Source of the DNA: QHWT01 sp963755695
Lineage (GTDB): Bacteria; Acidobacteriota; Vicinamibacteria; Vicinamibacterales; 2-12-FULL-66-21
DNA length: 64,000 nt
Direction: 5' to 3'
Assembly: GCA_963755695.1 (NCBI GenBank)
Contig: CAVWLB010000010.1
Coordinates: forward strand, 2,170,001 to 2,234,000
Both the position numbers and the translations under genes were made by a program. Positions 16,330-25,866 of the stretch are shown here, in pieces. Below the pieces are notes generated by a model. The model was not told where the DNA came from, searched no databases, and was given only the letters and a program-made list of their open reading frames with translations. The first letter of the stretch is position 1. Every line of letters starts with the position of its first letter.

Positions 16330-17576
16330 GTGCCGGGCTCGCGTCGCTCGTCGCGTTGATCCTGGCTATCGCGTTGTCGATGACGACGCGGCTCAACGTG
16401 GGCTTGGCGGCGATTGTCTTCGCCTGGCTGATCGGGACGTTCGTCGCGCATCTTGGCGCCGACGCCATCCTCCGCGGCTTTCCGTCTGCGCTGTTTCTCA
16501 CGCTGACCGGAATGACCCTGCTCTTTGCCGCCGCGGAAACCAACGGCACGCTCGAAGGTCTCGCGCACCGCGCGGTCGCGATCACGCGCGGTCGTGCGGC
16601 GCTGCTCCCGCCGATGTTTTTTGCGATCGCGTGCGCGATCTCGACCATCGGTCCGGGTGCGGTATCGAGCGTTGCGCTCGTGGCGCCGCTGACGATGACG
16701 ATTGGCCAACGGGCGGGCGTGCCGGCATTTCTGACCGCGTTGGTCGTCGCCAATGGCGCCAACGCCGGCAATCTCTCTCCGGTCAGCGCGGTTGGGATCA
16801 TCGCCAACACCAACATGGCGAAAGCGGGCGTGGGCGGACATCCCGGCAAAGTGATGTTTGCGAACTTCGCGGCCAGCGCGCTGGTGGCGCTTGCCGCCTA
16901 CCTGGCGCTCGGCGGACACCGGATTGGAAACGACGACGGATCGCGAATCACGGTGGCGCCGCGGGTGAGGTTCACGGCTCGGCAGCGCTTCACGATCGCC
17001 GTGCTCGCGGGCTGGATCCTTGGCGTGGTCATCTTGCGGCTCCATCCGGGCCTGAGCGCGTTCCTTGCGGCGGTCTTGCTCCTTGGAACGAGCACCGCCG
17101 ACGAGGGGCGTGCCATCGCGCGCATACCGTGGGGCGCGATCCTGATGGTGACCGGCGTGAGCACCCTTGTGGCGCTTCTCGAAACCACCGGAGGGATGAC
17201 GCTGTTCACCGATCTTCTCGCGCGTCTCGCCTCGCCGCCCACGCTCGACGGGATGATCGCGCTGGTCACCGGAGCAATTTCCCTCTACAGCAGCACGTCC
17301 GGCGTGGTGCTGCCGGCGTTTCTTCCAACCGTGTCGGGCCTGGTGCAGAAGGTCGGCGGAGGGGATCCATTGGCGGTGGCCCTCAGCATCAATGTGGGAT
17401 CATCACTCGTCGATGTATCGCCTCTCTCCACGCTCGGCGCGTTGTGCATCGCGGCGGTTCCGGACGGTCACGAAGCACGCGTCCTGTTCAGGCAACTCCT
17501 CGCCTGGGGCGTGGCCATGCTGATCGTCGGTGCGATCGTCTGTCAGCTGTTTGCGGGCCTGCTCGCCCGGGCTTGA
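16326..17576 (+). CDS. matC: MatC-like dicarboxylate (malonate) carrier
   Basis: A 416-residue inner-membrane permease with about eleven hydrophobic helices. The N-terminal part matches the MatC N-terminal family (LASLVALILAIALSMTTRLNVGLAAIVFAW). A re-entrant region reads ANGANAGNLSPVSAVGIIAN, typical of ion-transporter-superfamily dicarboxylate carriers, and a second copy reads SSTSGVVLPAFLPTVSGL. Its ATG overlaps the synthetase stop (ATGA). The pair would import malonate and activate it to malonyl-CoA. No malonyl-CoA decarboxylase (matA) lies beside it. Confidence 0.82.
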   Translation: MSAGLASLVALILAIALSMTTRLNVGLAAIVFAWLIGTFVAHLGADAILRGFPSALFLTLTGMTLLFAAAETNGTLEGLAHRAVAITRGRAALLPPMFFAIACAISTIGPGAVSSVALVAPLTMTIGQRAGVPAFLTALVVANGANAGNLSPVSAVGIIANTNMAKAGVGGHPGKVMFANFAASALVALAAYLALGGHRIGNDDGSRITVAPRVRFTARQRFTIAVLAGWILGVVILRLHPGLSAFLAAVLLLGTSTADEGRAIARIPWGAILMVTGVSTLVALLETTGGMTLFTDLLARLASPPTLDGMIALVTGAISLYSSTSGVVLPAFLPTVSGLVQKVGGGDPLAVALSINVGSSLVDVSPLSTLGALCIAAVPDGHEARVLFRQLLAWGVAMLIVGAIVCQLFAGLLARA

Positions 17577-17985
17577 AGATCTAACGAACAGTGCTCTGTA
17601 TGCTCGACGAACCCGGCGTCACTACGTCACCGTTGTCACGGCGACTCGCGAGTGGCCGTTGACCCGGCACCCTCACGCAAAGAGCCAGGGCGCGAAGTCA
17701 CAATGGGGTTCAGGCTGGTTCGGCGGCGAATCCATTCGCGACGCCACCGTGTCGAGCAGACCAGGAATGAAGCGGCTGCGCCCTCGCCTTCGCCGCCGCG
17801 CTTCGCGCGGCCAGGCGGGCGCGGCGAAGGCGCAGTTCGGCGGCCGTCTCGGCATCTTGCGCCTCGGCGCCCTTGCGTGAACACCCGTGACAAGCGACAT
17901 CACCGCTGTCGGACAGGCGCTGAGAGCAGCCCTACTCACCTCAAGGCTTGGGGAGCGGACCTTAGTGCCACGTCTCCGCCGCGCG
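17577..17985. other. 409-bp intergenic region between convergent genes, with nested inverted repeat
   Basis: I see no gene here. A perfect 10-bp inverted repeat CCTTCGCCGC (17787-17796) and GCGGCGAAGG (17821-17830) encloses a second hairpin, CCGCGC-TTC-GCGCGG (17796-17810). On the minus strand the surroundings read as runs of GGCGCNAAG-like phrases, similar to low-complexity repeats elsewhere in the window. There is no T run for a classical terminator. Confidence 0.6.
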
Positions 17986-18363
17986 CTATTTGCCCGGGCG
18001 CCCCGAGGTGATCACGAAGTTGCGGCCCGAATCGAGATCTGACTTGTCGATCTTGGTCTCGCCAGGTTCCTTGACGATCTTCTCGCCCGGCTCCAACTGG
18101 ATCTCCAGCCGGTAGTTCCCTTCCGGAACCTGCATGGTGTAGCCGCCATCGGCTGCCGTCGTCGCAACGTACCGATTGCCGGTAACGGTGTTGACCGCGG
18201 TCACCTTCCGGCCTTGCATCGGTGCATTTCCTTCCGTTGAGACGATCCCGGCGATGGTGCCGCCCACCGGCAGCTTCGGTCCGCCGCCGATCTTCGGTCC
18301 GGGATGGCACGCGACTGACGCCAGCAACCCAACGCCCAGGACGACCGGTAAGAGCCTGATCAT
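17986..18363 (-). CDS. Small lipoprotein with carboxypeptidase-regulatory-like domain
   Basis: A 125-residue exported lipoprotein: the leader MIRLLPVVLGVGLLASVAC ends in a lipobox with Cys19. The rest is one Ig-like carboxypeptidase-regulatory fold (GGTIAGIVSTEGNAPMQGRKVTAV then AADGGYTMQVPEGNYRLEI). Such domains bind or brace envelope components and have no catalytic site. It lies 9 nt downstream of the TPR protein gene on the same strand. Confidence 0.85.
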   Translation of the reverse strand: MIRLLPVVLGVGLLASVACHPGPKIGGGPKLPVGGTIAGIVSTEGNAPMQGRKVTAVNTVTGNRYVATTAADGGYTMQVPEGNYRLEIQLEPGEKIVKEPGETKIDKSDLDSGRNFVITSGRPGK

Positions 18364-18372
18364 GCGCGTAGA

Positions 18373-19104
18373 TTACACCGAAATCTCGAGACGCATGATC
18401 AGCGCGCGCGCCCGCCGAAACCATGGTCGCTCGCGACGCCGGATGTAGTCGGGCATTGTCGCCTTCTTGCGAAGGATCCGTTCCGCCCACTCACGAGCCT
18501 CGGCGCCGCGGCCGTTGGCGGCGAGGAAACACGCGTAGTTGTATTGGGTTTCCGACAGGGTCGAGGTTCGGGTGACGTCGGCGAACAGCGCGTCGGCCTT
18601 GTCTCGTTCTCCGAGCTTCGCGTATGCGTGTGCGAGTAGTCCGGCAGCGCGCTGATAATCGTACTTCGCGTCGCGCGCGACGACCTGCTCCAGATCGGCA
18701 GCCATCGCCTTGAAGTCGTCCAGCGCAAGGGCAGACAACGCGCGGCGGTACCGTGGGTCGATCTGATCGTTCGACGTGATGACCCGATCGAAGCACTCGC
18801 GCGCGCGCACGAACTGTCCGTCGTCCAGGTAGAGATCGCCGAGCTCCTCGTAATTGCCAACCGACGGATTGTCGACGACCATCGCTTCGAGCTGCTTGAT
18901 TCGCTTGCGGCGCGGGAATACCTGGAAGGCACCGCGGAGAAGACCCGCATCCGGGATCACTTCGACCGTGATGTAGACCAGCGCTCCGACGCCGCCCCCC
19001 ATGAGGATGATCCAGAGCCAGTAGGTGTCGGGACGCCGCCGCACGAAGTGGGCAATCGCGAGCGCCTGGAGAAGGATGCCGTAGGGATAGAAGAGAAAAA
19101 GCAT
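18373..19104 (-). CDS. Membrane-anchored tetratricopeptide-repeat protein
   Basis: About 243 residues from ATG 19104 (an in-frame ATG at 19125 adds seven). Two hydrophobic helices come first (LFYPYGILLQALAIAHFV; YWLWIILMGGGVGALVYI), then TPR-like helical repeats: VGNYEELGDLYLDDGQFVRA, YRRALSALALDDFKAMAADL, LAHAYAKLGERDKADALF and YNYACFLAANGRGAEA. It probably scaffolds an envelope complex. The layout resembles DUF-type phage-shock or YbgF-like TPR proteins, but I cannot name it. It is followed by the small lipoprotein gene. Confidence 0.82.
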   Translation of the reverse strand: MLFLFYPYGILLQALAIAHFVRRRPDTYWLWIILMGGGVGALVYITVEVIPDAGLLRGAFQVFPRRKRIKQLEAMVVDNPSVGNYEELGDLYLDDGQFVRARECFDRVITSNDQIDPRYRRALSALALDDFKAMAADLEQVVARDAKYDYQRAAGLLAHAYAKLGERDKADALFADVTRTSTLSETQYNYACFLAANGRGAEAREWAERILRKKATMPDYIRRRERPWFRRARALIMRLEISV

Positions 19105-19267
19105 GCCGGCGCGGGAATATAACAAAGCGGGTCAGCGAACACTAACCGTCACCGGCCTCCCGTTCGTCCCTGAAATCCCGCAATCGAACATGGAGCGCTG
19201 GCAAATGTCCCAGAACACGACCTACAGTCAGCACATCCGCGGCCGAGCGCCGCAGAGGAGCAGTCTC

Positions 19268-19909
19268 ATGAAGCTACGATTGATCGCCGCAGCGGCCGCC
19301 GCCCTCGCGCTGACGGCCATTACGATCGCCCAGGACAACCGCCCGATGAGTCCGCGCGGCACGGCGTCGGCCCAGGTGTTGGGGTCGTGGGTGAAAGCAG
19401 AACGATCGTTCGCGGTCGGCGGCGGCAAGTACAAAGGCGGCAAGTGGATCGACATCTCGTACGGCCGGCCCTTGAAGCGCGGGCGCGAGATTTTTGGTTC
19501 CGGAGCCGATTATGGAAAGGCGACGCTGATCGGCGCGCCGATCTGGCGCGCCGGCGCCGACGTCACCACGCGCCTCAAAACCGAAGTGCCGCTCATCGTC
19601 AACAGTAAGACCATCGCCCCCGGCGAGTACAGCCTGTTCATCGATCTCAAGGAAAAGAACTGGACCTTCGTGGTCTCCACCTGGCCTGCACAGGAGAAGT
19701 ACGACCCGAACAACAAGCAGGCGCTCTGGGGATCGTACGATTACACGCCCGACAAGGATGTCGTTCGGGCACCGATGACCCTCGAAACGCTCGCCCACTC
19801 TCGCGAGGAATTGACCTGGGAGTTCCTCGACATGACGCCGAACAGCGGCACCATCGCCGTCTCGTGGGACAAATCGCTCGGACGCGTCGGGTTCCGGGCC
19901 GGCAGCTAG
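19268..19909 (+). CDS. DUF2911 family secreted protein
   Basis: A 213-residue exported protein. ATG 19268 follows GAGGAG and starts a signal peptide (LRLIAAAAAALALTAITIA). The body matches DUF2911: SPRGTASAQVLG, IDISYGRPLKRGREIFG, IWRAGADVTTRLKTEVPLIV, PGEYSLFIDLKEKNWTFVVS and YDYTPDKDVVRAPMT. The function of the family is not known. The PQQ-repeat protein begins 8 nt after its stop, suggesting cotranscription. Confidence 0.9.
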   Translation: MKLRLIAAAAAALALTAITIAQDNRPMSPRGTASAQVLGSWVKAERSFAVGGGKYKGGKWIDISYGRPLKRGREIFGSGADYGKATLIGAPIWRAGADVTTRLKTEVPLIVNSKTIAPGEYSLFIDLKEKNWTFVVSTWPAQEKYDPNNKQALWGSYDYTPDKDVVRAPMTLETLAHSREELTWEFLDMTPNSGTIAVSWDKSLGRVGFRAGS

Positions 19910-19917
19910 GCCGGACC

Positions 19918-21408
19918 GTGAAACCGTTCACCTGCGTCGCGGTGCTGCTGGCGCTGCCTCTGCCGCTCGGATGGCTCGGCGCGGCCCAGTCCACAGCTCC
20001 AGCCGGATCGCTCGCCGGCACGTGGGCCGGCGATGCGCACTACGCGGGGGAATCGTCGCGACTCATTCTCTCGCTCGAACCCGACGATCATGGGACGCTT
20101 CGCGCGTTCGTGTCGACGCCGGCAATTCACATGTGGCGTTCCCCCTGGGGCTCCGCGCGCGTTTCCAACGAGCACGTGGCGGTCGGCCCACTCGACTTCA
20201 CCTTCGACCGCCGCGCGGACACGCTGACGACGACGCTCCCGGAAGCGCTGGTGCCGGTGCATCCGATCACCGTGATTCTGCGTCGGTCGTCGACCGCTGC
20301 AGTTCCGCCGCAACGGGAGATCACGGCGCCGGTTCGGCAGCCCGCGTGGGTGCACGACGTTGATTCGCCAATCTGGGGCGACGTGCTGGCCGACACAGAC
20401 GTGGTTCTGGTCGGCTCCGACGACGGACGTCTTCACGCGCTCGATCGACGGAACGGCCACGAGCGATGGTCGTTCCGTGCCGGCGGTGCCGTGCGCTCGC
20501 GGCCCACGCGTCTCGACCAGGATGTCGTCTTTCAGGCTGACGATGGCGTGATGTACCGCGTCACGGTCGCCGACGGCGCGGAGCGCTGGCACGTCCGGAT
20601 CGCGGAACGACCAGCGACTCGGCTCGCGCTCGGCGACCCGAAGTCGCGTTACGAGAACCGCGCATCAGCTCCAACCGTGGCGGATGGCCGGATCTTCGTC
20701 GGCACGCACGAAGGACGCCTGCTCGCGCTCGACGCAACCACCGGCATGCGAACATGGGACGTGAAGACCGGCGACAGCATCACCGCTACGCCGCTCGTCT
20801 CCGACGGGCGGGTAATTGTCGGCAGCTTCGATGGACGCGTTTACGCATTCAACGCGGCCAGCGGTGCGCGCGATTGGGAGCTCGACACGAAGGCCGCGGT
20901 AACTACGGGCGCGACAGCATTCAAGGGAACGACGATCGTCGGCAGCCGCAGCTACGATCTGTTCGCACTCGACGTCTCCACCGGACGGCCGATCTGGTCG
21001 CGATACTTCTGGTTCTCGTGGGTCGAATCACCCGCAACCATCTTCAAGGACGCGGCATATATCGGATCGTCGGATGCGGCCGCGCTCCACGCCTTCGACG
21101 CCCGCACCGGGCGAACCATCTGGCGAACGGATGTCGGCGGTAGCGCCTGGGCGCAGCCGCTGGTCACGGAGGCCGCGGTGTACGAAGGAACCGTCGGCAC
21201 ACTGAACTACCTCGTCGAGCATCGCGCCCTGATGATTGCGGTCGACCGACGAAGCGGGCGGCCCCTCTGGCAATATCCGCTCCAGGCGCCGCCGAACGCG
21301 TCGTCGGGAGAGCTCACTGCGTACGGGTTCGCGGGATCGCCGGCACTCGCCGGGAATCTCGTGGTCGTCGGTGGTCTCGACGGCCGCGTCTATGCCTTCA
21401 ATCGCTGA
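19918..21408 (+). CDS. Secreted PQQ-type beta-propeller repeat protein
   Basis: A 496-residue exported protein starting at GTG 19918 with the signal peptide CVAVLLALPLPLGWLGAAQ. An N-terminal domain (about residues 30-140) is followed by tandem PQQ-like blades, each near the pattern ALDxxTGxxxW: LHALDRRNGHERWSF, LLALDATTGMRTWDV, VYAFNAASGARDWEL, LFALDVSTGRPIWSR and LHAFDARTGRTIWRT. It resembles BamB-like or quinoprotein propellers but lacks obvious quinoprotein catalytic motifs. It could be structural or bind a ligand. It ends 2 nt before the stop of the convergent ADOP permease. Confidence 0.85.
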   Translation: MKPFTCVAVLLALPLPLGWLGAAQSTAPAGSLAGTWAGDAHYAGESSRLILSLEPDDHGTLRAFVSTPAIHMWRSPWGSARVSNEHVAVGPLDFTFDRRADTLTTTLPEALVPVHPITVILRRSSTAAVPPQREITAPVRQPAWVHDVDSPIWGDVLADTDVVLVGSDDGRLHALDRRNGHERWSFRAGGAVRSRPTRLDQDVVFQADDGVMYRVTVADGAERWHVRIAERPATRLALGDPKSRYENRASAPTVADGRIFVGTHEGRLLALDATTGMRTWDVKTGDSITATPLVSDGRVIVGSFDGRVYAFNAASGARDWELDTKAAVTTGATAFKGTTIVGSRSYDLFALDVSTGRPIWSRYFWFSWVESPATIFKDAAYIGSSDAAALHAFDARTGRTIWRTDVGGSAWAQPLVTEAAVYEGTVGTLNYLVEHRALMIAVDRRSGRPLWQYPLQAPPNASSGELTAYGFAGSPALAGNLVVVGGLDGRVYAFNR

Positions 21409-21410
21409 CC

Positions 21411-23810
21411 TTACTCCGCGCGCAGCGCGATGATTGGATTGACACGGGTCGCGCGCAACGCAGGCACCAGGCACGCGAGCGTCGCGATTGCGATAAGAAG
21501 CGCGGCGTTACCGGCGAACACCAGCGGGTCGTGTACGCTGACGCCGAACAGCAGGGTTCGCAATACGCGGCTCATGAGGTACGCGCCGGCGAGTCCCAGC
21601 GCCACCCCCAGCCCGACCAGGCGCAGTCCGCTTCCAACCACCAGCGCCAGCACGTCACGACGCTGTGCGCCAATGGCCATCCGAATTCCTATCTCCTGCG
21701 TGCGCTGAACGACGGAATAGGCAACCAGTCCATAGAGGCCGAGCGCAGCGAGCGTGAGTGCGAGCGCGGAAAAGAAGCCGAGCAGCCGGGTGGTCAGGCG
21801 CCGCGGAGCGACGGCATTGTCGATCAACCGTTCGAGCTCGTAGAAGTCACCGGTCGGCAAGCTGGGATCGTACGCGGCCAGGGCACCGCGGACGTCCCGT
21901 GCGAGCGATTCCGGCGGCCGGCTGCTCCTCACGACCATCTCCATGCCAGACCAGTCGCCGGTCTGACGGTAGTCGATATACATTTCGTTGCGACCGGCCT
22001 CTTCGAGCGAGCCATGCCGCACGTTGCCGACCACGCCGAGCACCACTCTCCCGCCGTCCTGGGTAATCGACTGCCCCACCGCTTCGCGGTTCGGCCATAA
22101 CGCGCGCGCGAGATTCTCATTGATGATGACGCTCTTGGGCCCTGTCGCGTTGTCGCGATCGTCGAAGTATCGGCCGGCGCGCAGCGGAATCTGCATCGCC
22201 TGCAGGTAGTGCTGCTCGACGATGCGCGGGAACACCGATGGGCCTTCGCCGGGACGGTAGAACACCCCCTTCGCGCGGACACCCCACGTCCGGTTGCGGC
22301 CGAGCGGCAGCACGTCGCTCAGACCGACCGCCTCGACGCCAGGAACCGCCGCAACGGCGCGCACGACCCCGTCGAGATATTGACTGCCTTCGGCCGCGTG
22401 CTCGAAGTCGCGAGGCGAATCGACGCGCCACGCCATCGCGTGCTGCGGCTGAAAACCGAGGTCGACGCGCAGCAGCGCGGCAAAACTTCGGAACAACAAT
22501 CCGGCGCCCACCAGCAGCATGCACGCGAGGGCGACCTCCACGACGACGAGCGTGTTGCGGGCGAAGACCGACGAGCGTCCGGCGCTTCGCTGGTGAGTCG
22601 CCTGCGGCAGCGCATCCTGGGCACGTGAGAGATGAACCGCGGGGAGCACACCGCAGGCAATGCCGGCAAGGCCGGTGATCGCGATGGTCACGCCGAGCGC
22701 CGTCGGGTCGACCGCGGCGCCCTGCAGCAAAGGCACACCGAAAGTCTGAAGGCGGGCGAGCGCTCGGGTCGCCCAGATCGCGACAGGCACGCCAATCATC
22801 GATCCCGCAAACGCGAGCAACAGGCTTTCCGTCAGCGCCTGCTGAACGAGATGTTGCGTCCGCGCGCCAATCGCCACGCGGACGGCGAACTCTTGTCGGC
22901 GAGCGTTGATCCGCGCCAGCAAGAGGTTGGAGAGATTGACGCAGGCGATCGCCAGGATGCAGGCGACGGCGCCGGCGAGCACGTAGAACGGCTGCCGGAA
23001 ACTGCCCCGGAGCGCCTCGTTCAGCGGGCTGACGCGCGCACCCAGGGTTCCGCCGTAGTTGATCACTTGCTTGAAACGTTCGCTGATCACCTGAAGATCT
23101 GCCTCGGCCTGCTGAGCGGTCACGCCAGGCTTCAGACGGCCGATGCCGAAAACGGTATTGCCCCACTGTGCCGTCTCCACGGTCAGCGGAAACGGCGTAA
23201 TCAGATCGATCTCGTTGCCCGGGGAAAAGATAGCGTCGAAATCGAACGTCTCCGGCAGCACGCCGACAATAGTCGTGGCCGCGTTGTTCAACGTGAGCGC
23301 ACGGCCTACCACGTTTGGGTCGCCGGCAAAACGCCGGCTCCAGAACCCGTGGCTCAGAATCGCGACGCTCGGGCCGTTGAACCGGCACTCCTCGGCGGTG
23401 AAATTCCGACCGAGCGCAAGCCGCACTCCGAGGACCTCGAGGAAGTTGTCCGATACGCCAACCGCGCGAAGCCGCTCGGGTTCCCCGCCGCCAGTGAGCG
23501 TCTGTCGGCGTCCAAAATCGAAAAACGCGAAATACGCGGCCAACGCTTCGAAGCTGGTGTTCTGCTCGCGCCACGCATTGAACGTGTCGGCCCTCGTCGT
23601 CCGTGCGGACAGGCCGCCCCGGCCCAGGTTTTCAATCCAGACGAGCCGATCGGGGTCGCGAAACGGCAGCGGGCGCAACAGCACAGCGTAAATGGTGCTG
23701 AACATGGCCGTGCAGGCGCCGATGCCCAGCGCCAGAGTGAGGATCGCTACCGCAGCGAATCCGGGAGACTTGAGCAGTTGCCGTGTCGCGACTTTGAGAC
23801 TGGCGAGCAT
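21411..23810 (-). CDS. ADOP-type MacB/FtsX permease
   Basis: A 799-residue inner-membrane permease of the acidobacterial duplicated orphan permease kind. Two halves each hold a MacB-type periplasmic core and FtsX transmembrane helices. The start reads LKVATRQLLKSPGFAAVAILTLALGIGACTAMFS. The mid-region is VACILAIACVNLSNLLLARINARRQEFAVRVAIGA, and the end repeats it as YSVVQRTQEIGIRMAIGAQRRDVLALVVG with a terminal NPIIALRAE. No ATPase gene is adjacent, as is usual for ADOPs. The substrate is unknown; efflux or envelope mechanotransmission are the family options. Confidence 0.93.
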   Translation of the reverse strand: MLASLKVATRQLLKSPGFAAVAILTLALGIGACTAMFSTIYAVLLRPLPFRDPDRLVWIENLGRGGLSARTTRADTFNAWREQNTSFEALAAYFAFFDFGRRQTLTGGGEPERLRAVGVSDNFLEVLGVRLALGRNFTAEECRFNGPSVAILSHGFWSRRFAGDPNVVGRALTLNNAATTIVGVLPETFDFDAIFSPGNEIDLITPFPLTVETAQWGNTVFGIGRLKPGVTAQQAEADLQVISERFKQVINYGGTLGARVSPLNEALRGSFRQPFYVLAGAVACILAIACVNLSNLLLARINARRQEFAVRVAIGARTQHLVQQALTESLLLAFAGSMIGVPVAIWATRALARLQTFGVPLLQGAAVDPTALGVTIAITGLAGIACGVLPAVHLSRAQDALPQATHQRSAGRSSVFARNTLVVVEVALACMLLVGAGLLFRSFAALLRVDLGFQPQHAMAWRVDSPRDFEHAAEGSQYLDGVVRAVAAVPGVEAVGLSDVLPLGRNRTWGVRAKGVFYRPGEGPSVFPRIVEQHYLQAMQIPLRAGRYFDDRDNATGPKSVIINENLARALWPNREAVGQSITQDGGRVVLGVVGNVRHGSLEEAGRNEMYIDYRQTGDWSGMEMVVRSSRPPESLARDVRGALAAYDPSLPTGDFYELERLIDNAVAPRRLTTRLLGFFSALALTLAALGLYGLVAYSVVQRTQEIGIRMAIGAQRRDVLALVVGSGLRLVGLGVALGLAGAYLMSRVLRTLLFGVSVHDPLVFAGNAALLIAIATLACLVPALRATRVNPIIALRAE

Positions 23811-23863
23811 GATGCTTTGACGGCGGGCAGGGTCCTCAGGTTGTCATAACATACGCCACGCCG

Positions 23864-25045
23864 ATGAATTACCGCGCGATGTATGTCTATCCCTGGGATC
23901 TTGCCGACGAAGGCGTGTCCAAAGTCAGCGGCCATGTCGAGGCCCTCGGCCTCAATACCATCACGGTCGCGGGCAGCTATCACGCCGGCAAGTTCCTGCG
24001 CCCGCATGGATCGAGCGGAAGAGTCTATTTTCCAGAAGACGGCACCGTCTACTTCAACTCCGATTCGTCGGGTTACGGATCAATCAAACCGGTCGTGAGC
24101 CGGATCGCTCGGGAACGCGATGTGCTTCGCGAACTGACGGCCAACCGGCGCGTCGCCGCAAACGTCTGGCTCGTGCTGCTTCACAACACCCGTCTCGGGG
24201 AGGCACACCCTGAGTCGACCGTCCGGAACGCGTTCGGCGATCGTTATGTCTACAGCCTCTGTCCTTCGGCGCCGGACGCGCGCGAGTATGCGATTGCCTT
24301 GTGCAGAGACGTGAGCGAGCACTACCCCATTGCCGGCATCACGCTGGAAACGCCCGGCTTCCTGCCTTACTCACACGGCTTCCACCACGAATTTGCCATG
24401 GTGAAGCTGAACAAGTGGATAGAGAGCCTGCTCGGTCTCTGCTTCTGCGATCATTGCGTCCGAAGCGCACAGGCTGCCGGCATCGATGCCGACGGTCTTC
24501 GAGCACGGGTCCGCGAAGACGCCGACGGGTATTTGCGAGACGCCGATGAGTTCCCTGATGACATGGCCGAAGCCTGCTGGCTGAGCGACGTCGCGACCGA
24601 CCAGGCGCTGACGAATTTCCTCAACTGGCGCTGCGGAGTCGTGACATCTCTCGTTCGCGAGATTCGGGGGGCCGTCCGAGCGGATGCGACCGTCGCGGTA
24701 ATCCCGTCGGTGGCCCGCCCCACCGCGGGTGCGTGGTACGAAGGGAGCGACGTTCACGCGCTGGCGAATGCGGCGGGAATCGTCGAGGCGTCGTTCTACG
24801 AGCCGAGCGCCGGGCGCGTGCATCGGGATATCGTCGACACCCAGCGCCGATTGCGCGGCGCTGGCGCGCTCCGTGGCATCCTGCGACCCGGCTATCCCGA
24901 TCTGCAAAGCCGAGGGGAGCTGGTCGCGGCTGCGACGGCGCTTCGCGACGGAGGCGTATCCGGCATCGCGTTCTACAACTACGGCCACGTGCGCCAGAGC
25001 CACCTCGCGTGGATTGCTGATGCGGTCGGCGTCTTCGGAGGCTGA
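23864..25045 (+). CDS. Uncharacterised protein, probable TIM-barrel sugar-active enzyme
   Basis: A 393-residue protein without a signal peptide that I cannot place in a named family. The pattern of beta-strand and helix pairs (NYRAMYVYPWDLADEG; LGLNTITVAGSYHAGKFLRP; VAANVWLVLLHNTRL; PIAGITLETPGFLPYSHGFHHE; VAVIPSVARP; IVEASFYEP; GVSGIAFYNYGH) suggests a TIM barrel like family-10-type glycosyl hydrolases. ETPGF and the following His-rich loop are candidate active-site parts. A cysteine cluster (CFCDHC) could bind metal. The SDR gene begins 3 nt after its stop and a Gfo/Idh gene follows, so it likely acts on a sugar or sugar acid. Confidence 0.7.
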   Translation: MNYRAMYVYPWDLADEGVSKVSGHVEALGLNTITVAGSYHAGKFLRPHGSSGRVYFPEDGTVYFNSDSSGYGSIKPVVSRIARERDVLRELTANRRVAANVWLVLLHNTRLGEAHPESTVRNAFGDRYVYSLCPSAPDAREYAIALCRDVSEHYPIAGITLETPGFLPYSHGFHHEFAMVKLNKWIESLLGLCFCDHCVRSAQAAGIDADGLRARVREDADGYLRDADEFPDDMAEACWLSDVATDQALTNFLNWRCGVVTSLVREIRGAVRADATVAVIPSVARPTAGAWYEGSDVHALANAAGIVEASFYEPSAGRVHRDIVDTQRRLRGAGALRGILRPGYPDLQSRGELVAAATALRDGGVSGIAFYNYGHVRQSHLAWIADAVGVFGG

Positions 25046-25048
25046 ACG

Positions 25049-25834
25049 GTGGAATTCAGAAACAAAGTGATCGCGATCACTGGCGCATCCGGCGGAATCG
25101 GCCGCGAGCTGTGTCAGTACTTCGGCGGGGAGGGTGCCGCGATTGCGGCCTTCGACAAAAGTCACGCGGTCACCACGTTCGCCGAACAGCTCCGGGCCAA
25201 GGGCATCCGCGCCGAGTCGGCGGTTGTCGATATCAGCGAGGCGACGGCGGTTGGAGCCGCATTTGAAAAAGTGTCCTCGGCACTTGGCGCCATCGACATC
25301 CTGATCAACAACGCGGGGGTCACGAGGCATCCAAGCCTCGAGCACACGACGCCGGAGGGCTTCAGCGAAGAAATCGATGTCAACCTGAATGGCGCCTATG
25401 CCTGCGCGTATGCCGTACTCCCCGGCATGAAGGCGCGCCGGCGCGGCGCGATTGTGAATATCGGGTCGGTCAACGGCCTCGCGGCGCTCGGTGACGCCGC
25501 GTATAGCGCAGGCAAGGCGGGTCTGATCAGCCTGACCAAGGCGCTCGCGCTGGAATTCGGCCGGTATAACATCCGATCGAACATCGTGTGTCCGGGAACC
25601 GTCCGCACGCCGATCTGGGACGAACGCGTCGCGCGCAATCCGAAGGTGCTGACCGAGCTCGAACGCTGGTATCCGCTCGGCCGGATCGTCGAGCCGATTG
25701 AAGTGATGCGCGCCGTCGCGTTTCTTGCCTCCGATGCCGCGTCGGCGATCACCGGCATCGTGTTACCGGTAGACTGTGGGCTGACGGCGGGCAACATCGT
25801 GATGGCACGAGAGCTCACGCTCGAGGACTTCTAA
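25049..25834 (+). CDS. Short-chain dehydrogenase/reductase
   Basis: A 261-residue classical SDR starting at GTG 25049. Cofactor motif TGASGGIGRE is near residues 11-20, NNAGV near 88, and the catalytic Ser-Tyr-Lys set is visible (NIGSVNG; AAYSAGKAGL). The C-terminus has the usual FLASDAASAITGIVLPVDCG. It oxidises or reduces a hydroxyl, probably on a sugar acid given its partners. It is the second gene of the 23.9-26.9 kb operon. Confidence 0.92.
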   Translation: MEFRNKVIAITGASGGIGRELCQYFGGEGAAIAAFDKSHAVTTFAEQLRAKGIRAESAVVDISEATAVGAAFEKVSSALGAIDILINNAGVTRHPSLEHTTPEGFSEEIDVNLNGAYACAYAVLPGMKARRRGAIVNIGSVNGLAALGDAAYSAGKAGLISLTKALALEFGRYNIRSNIVCPGTVRTPIWDERVARNPKVLTELERWYPLGRIVEPIEVMRAVAFLASDAASAITGIVLPVDCGLTAGNIVMARELTLEDF

Positions 25835-25866
25835 TCACGAATTTCGCGGATCCTAGTGGAGGGTCG

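Noticed and set aside
22632..23849. 405-codon plus-strand open frame opposite the ADOP permease
   Set aside because: The permease has both MacB/FtsX halves intact; the antisense frame is a shadow.
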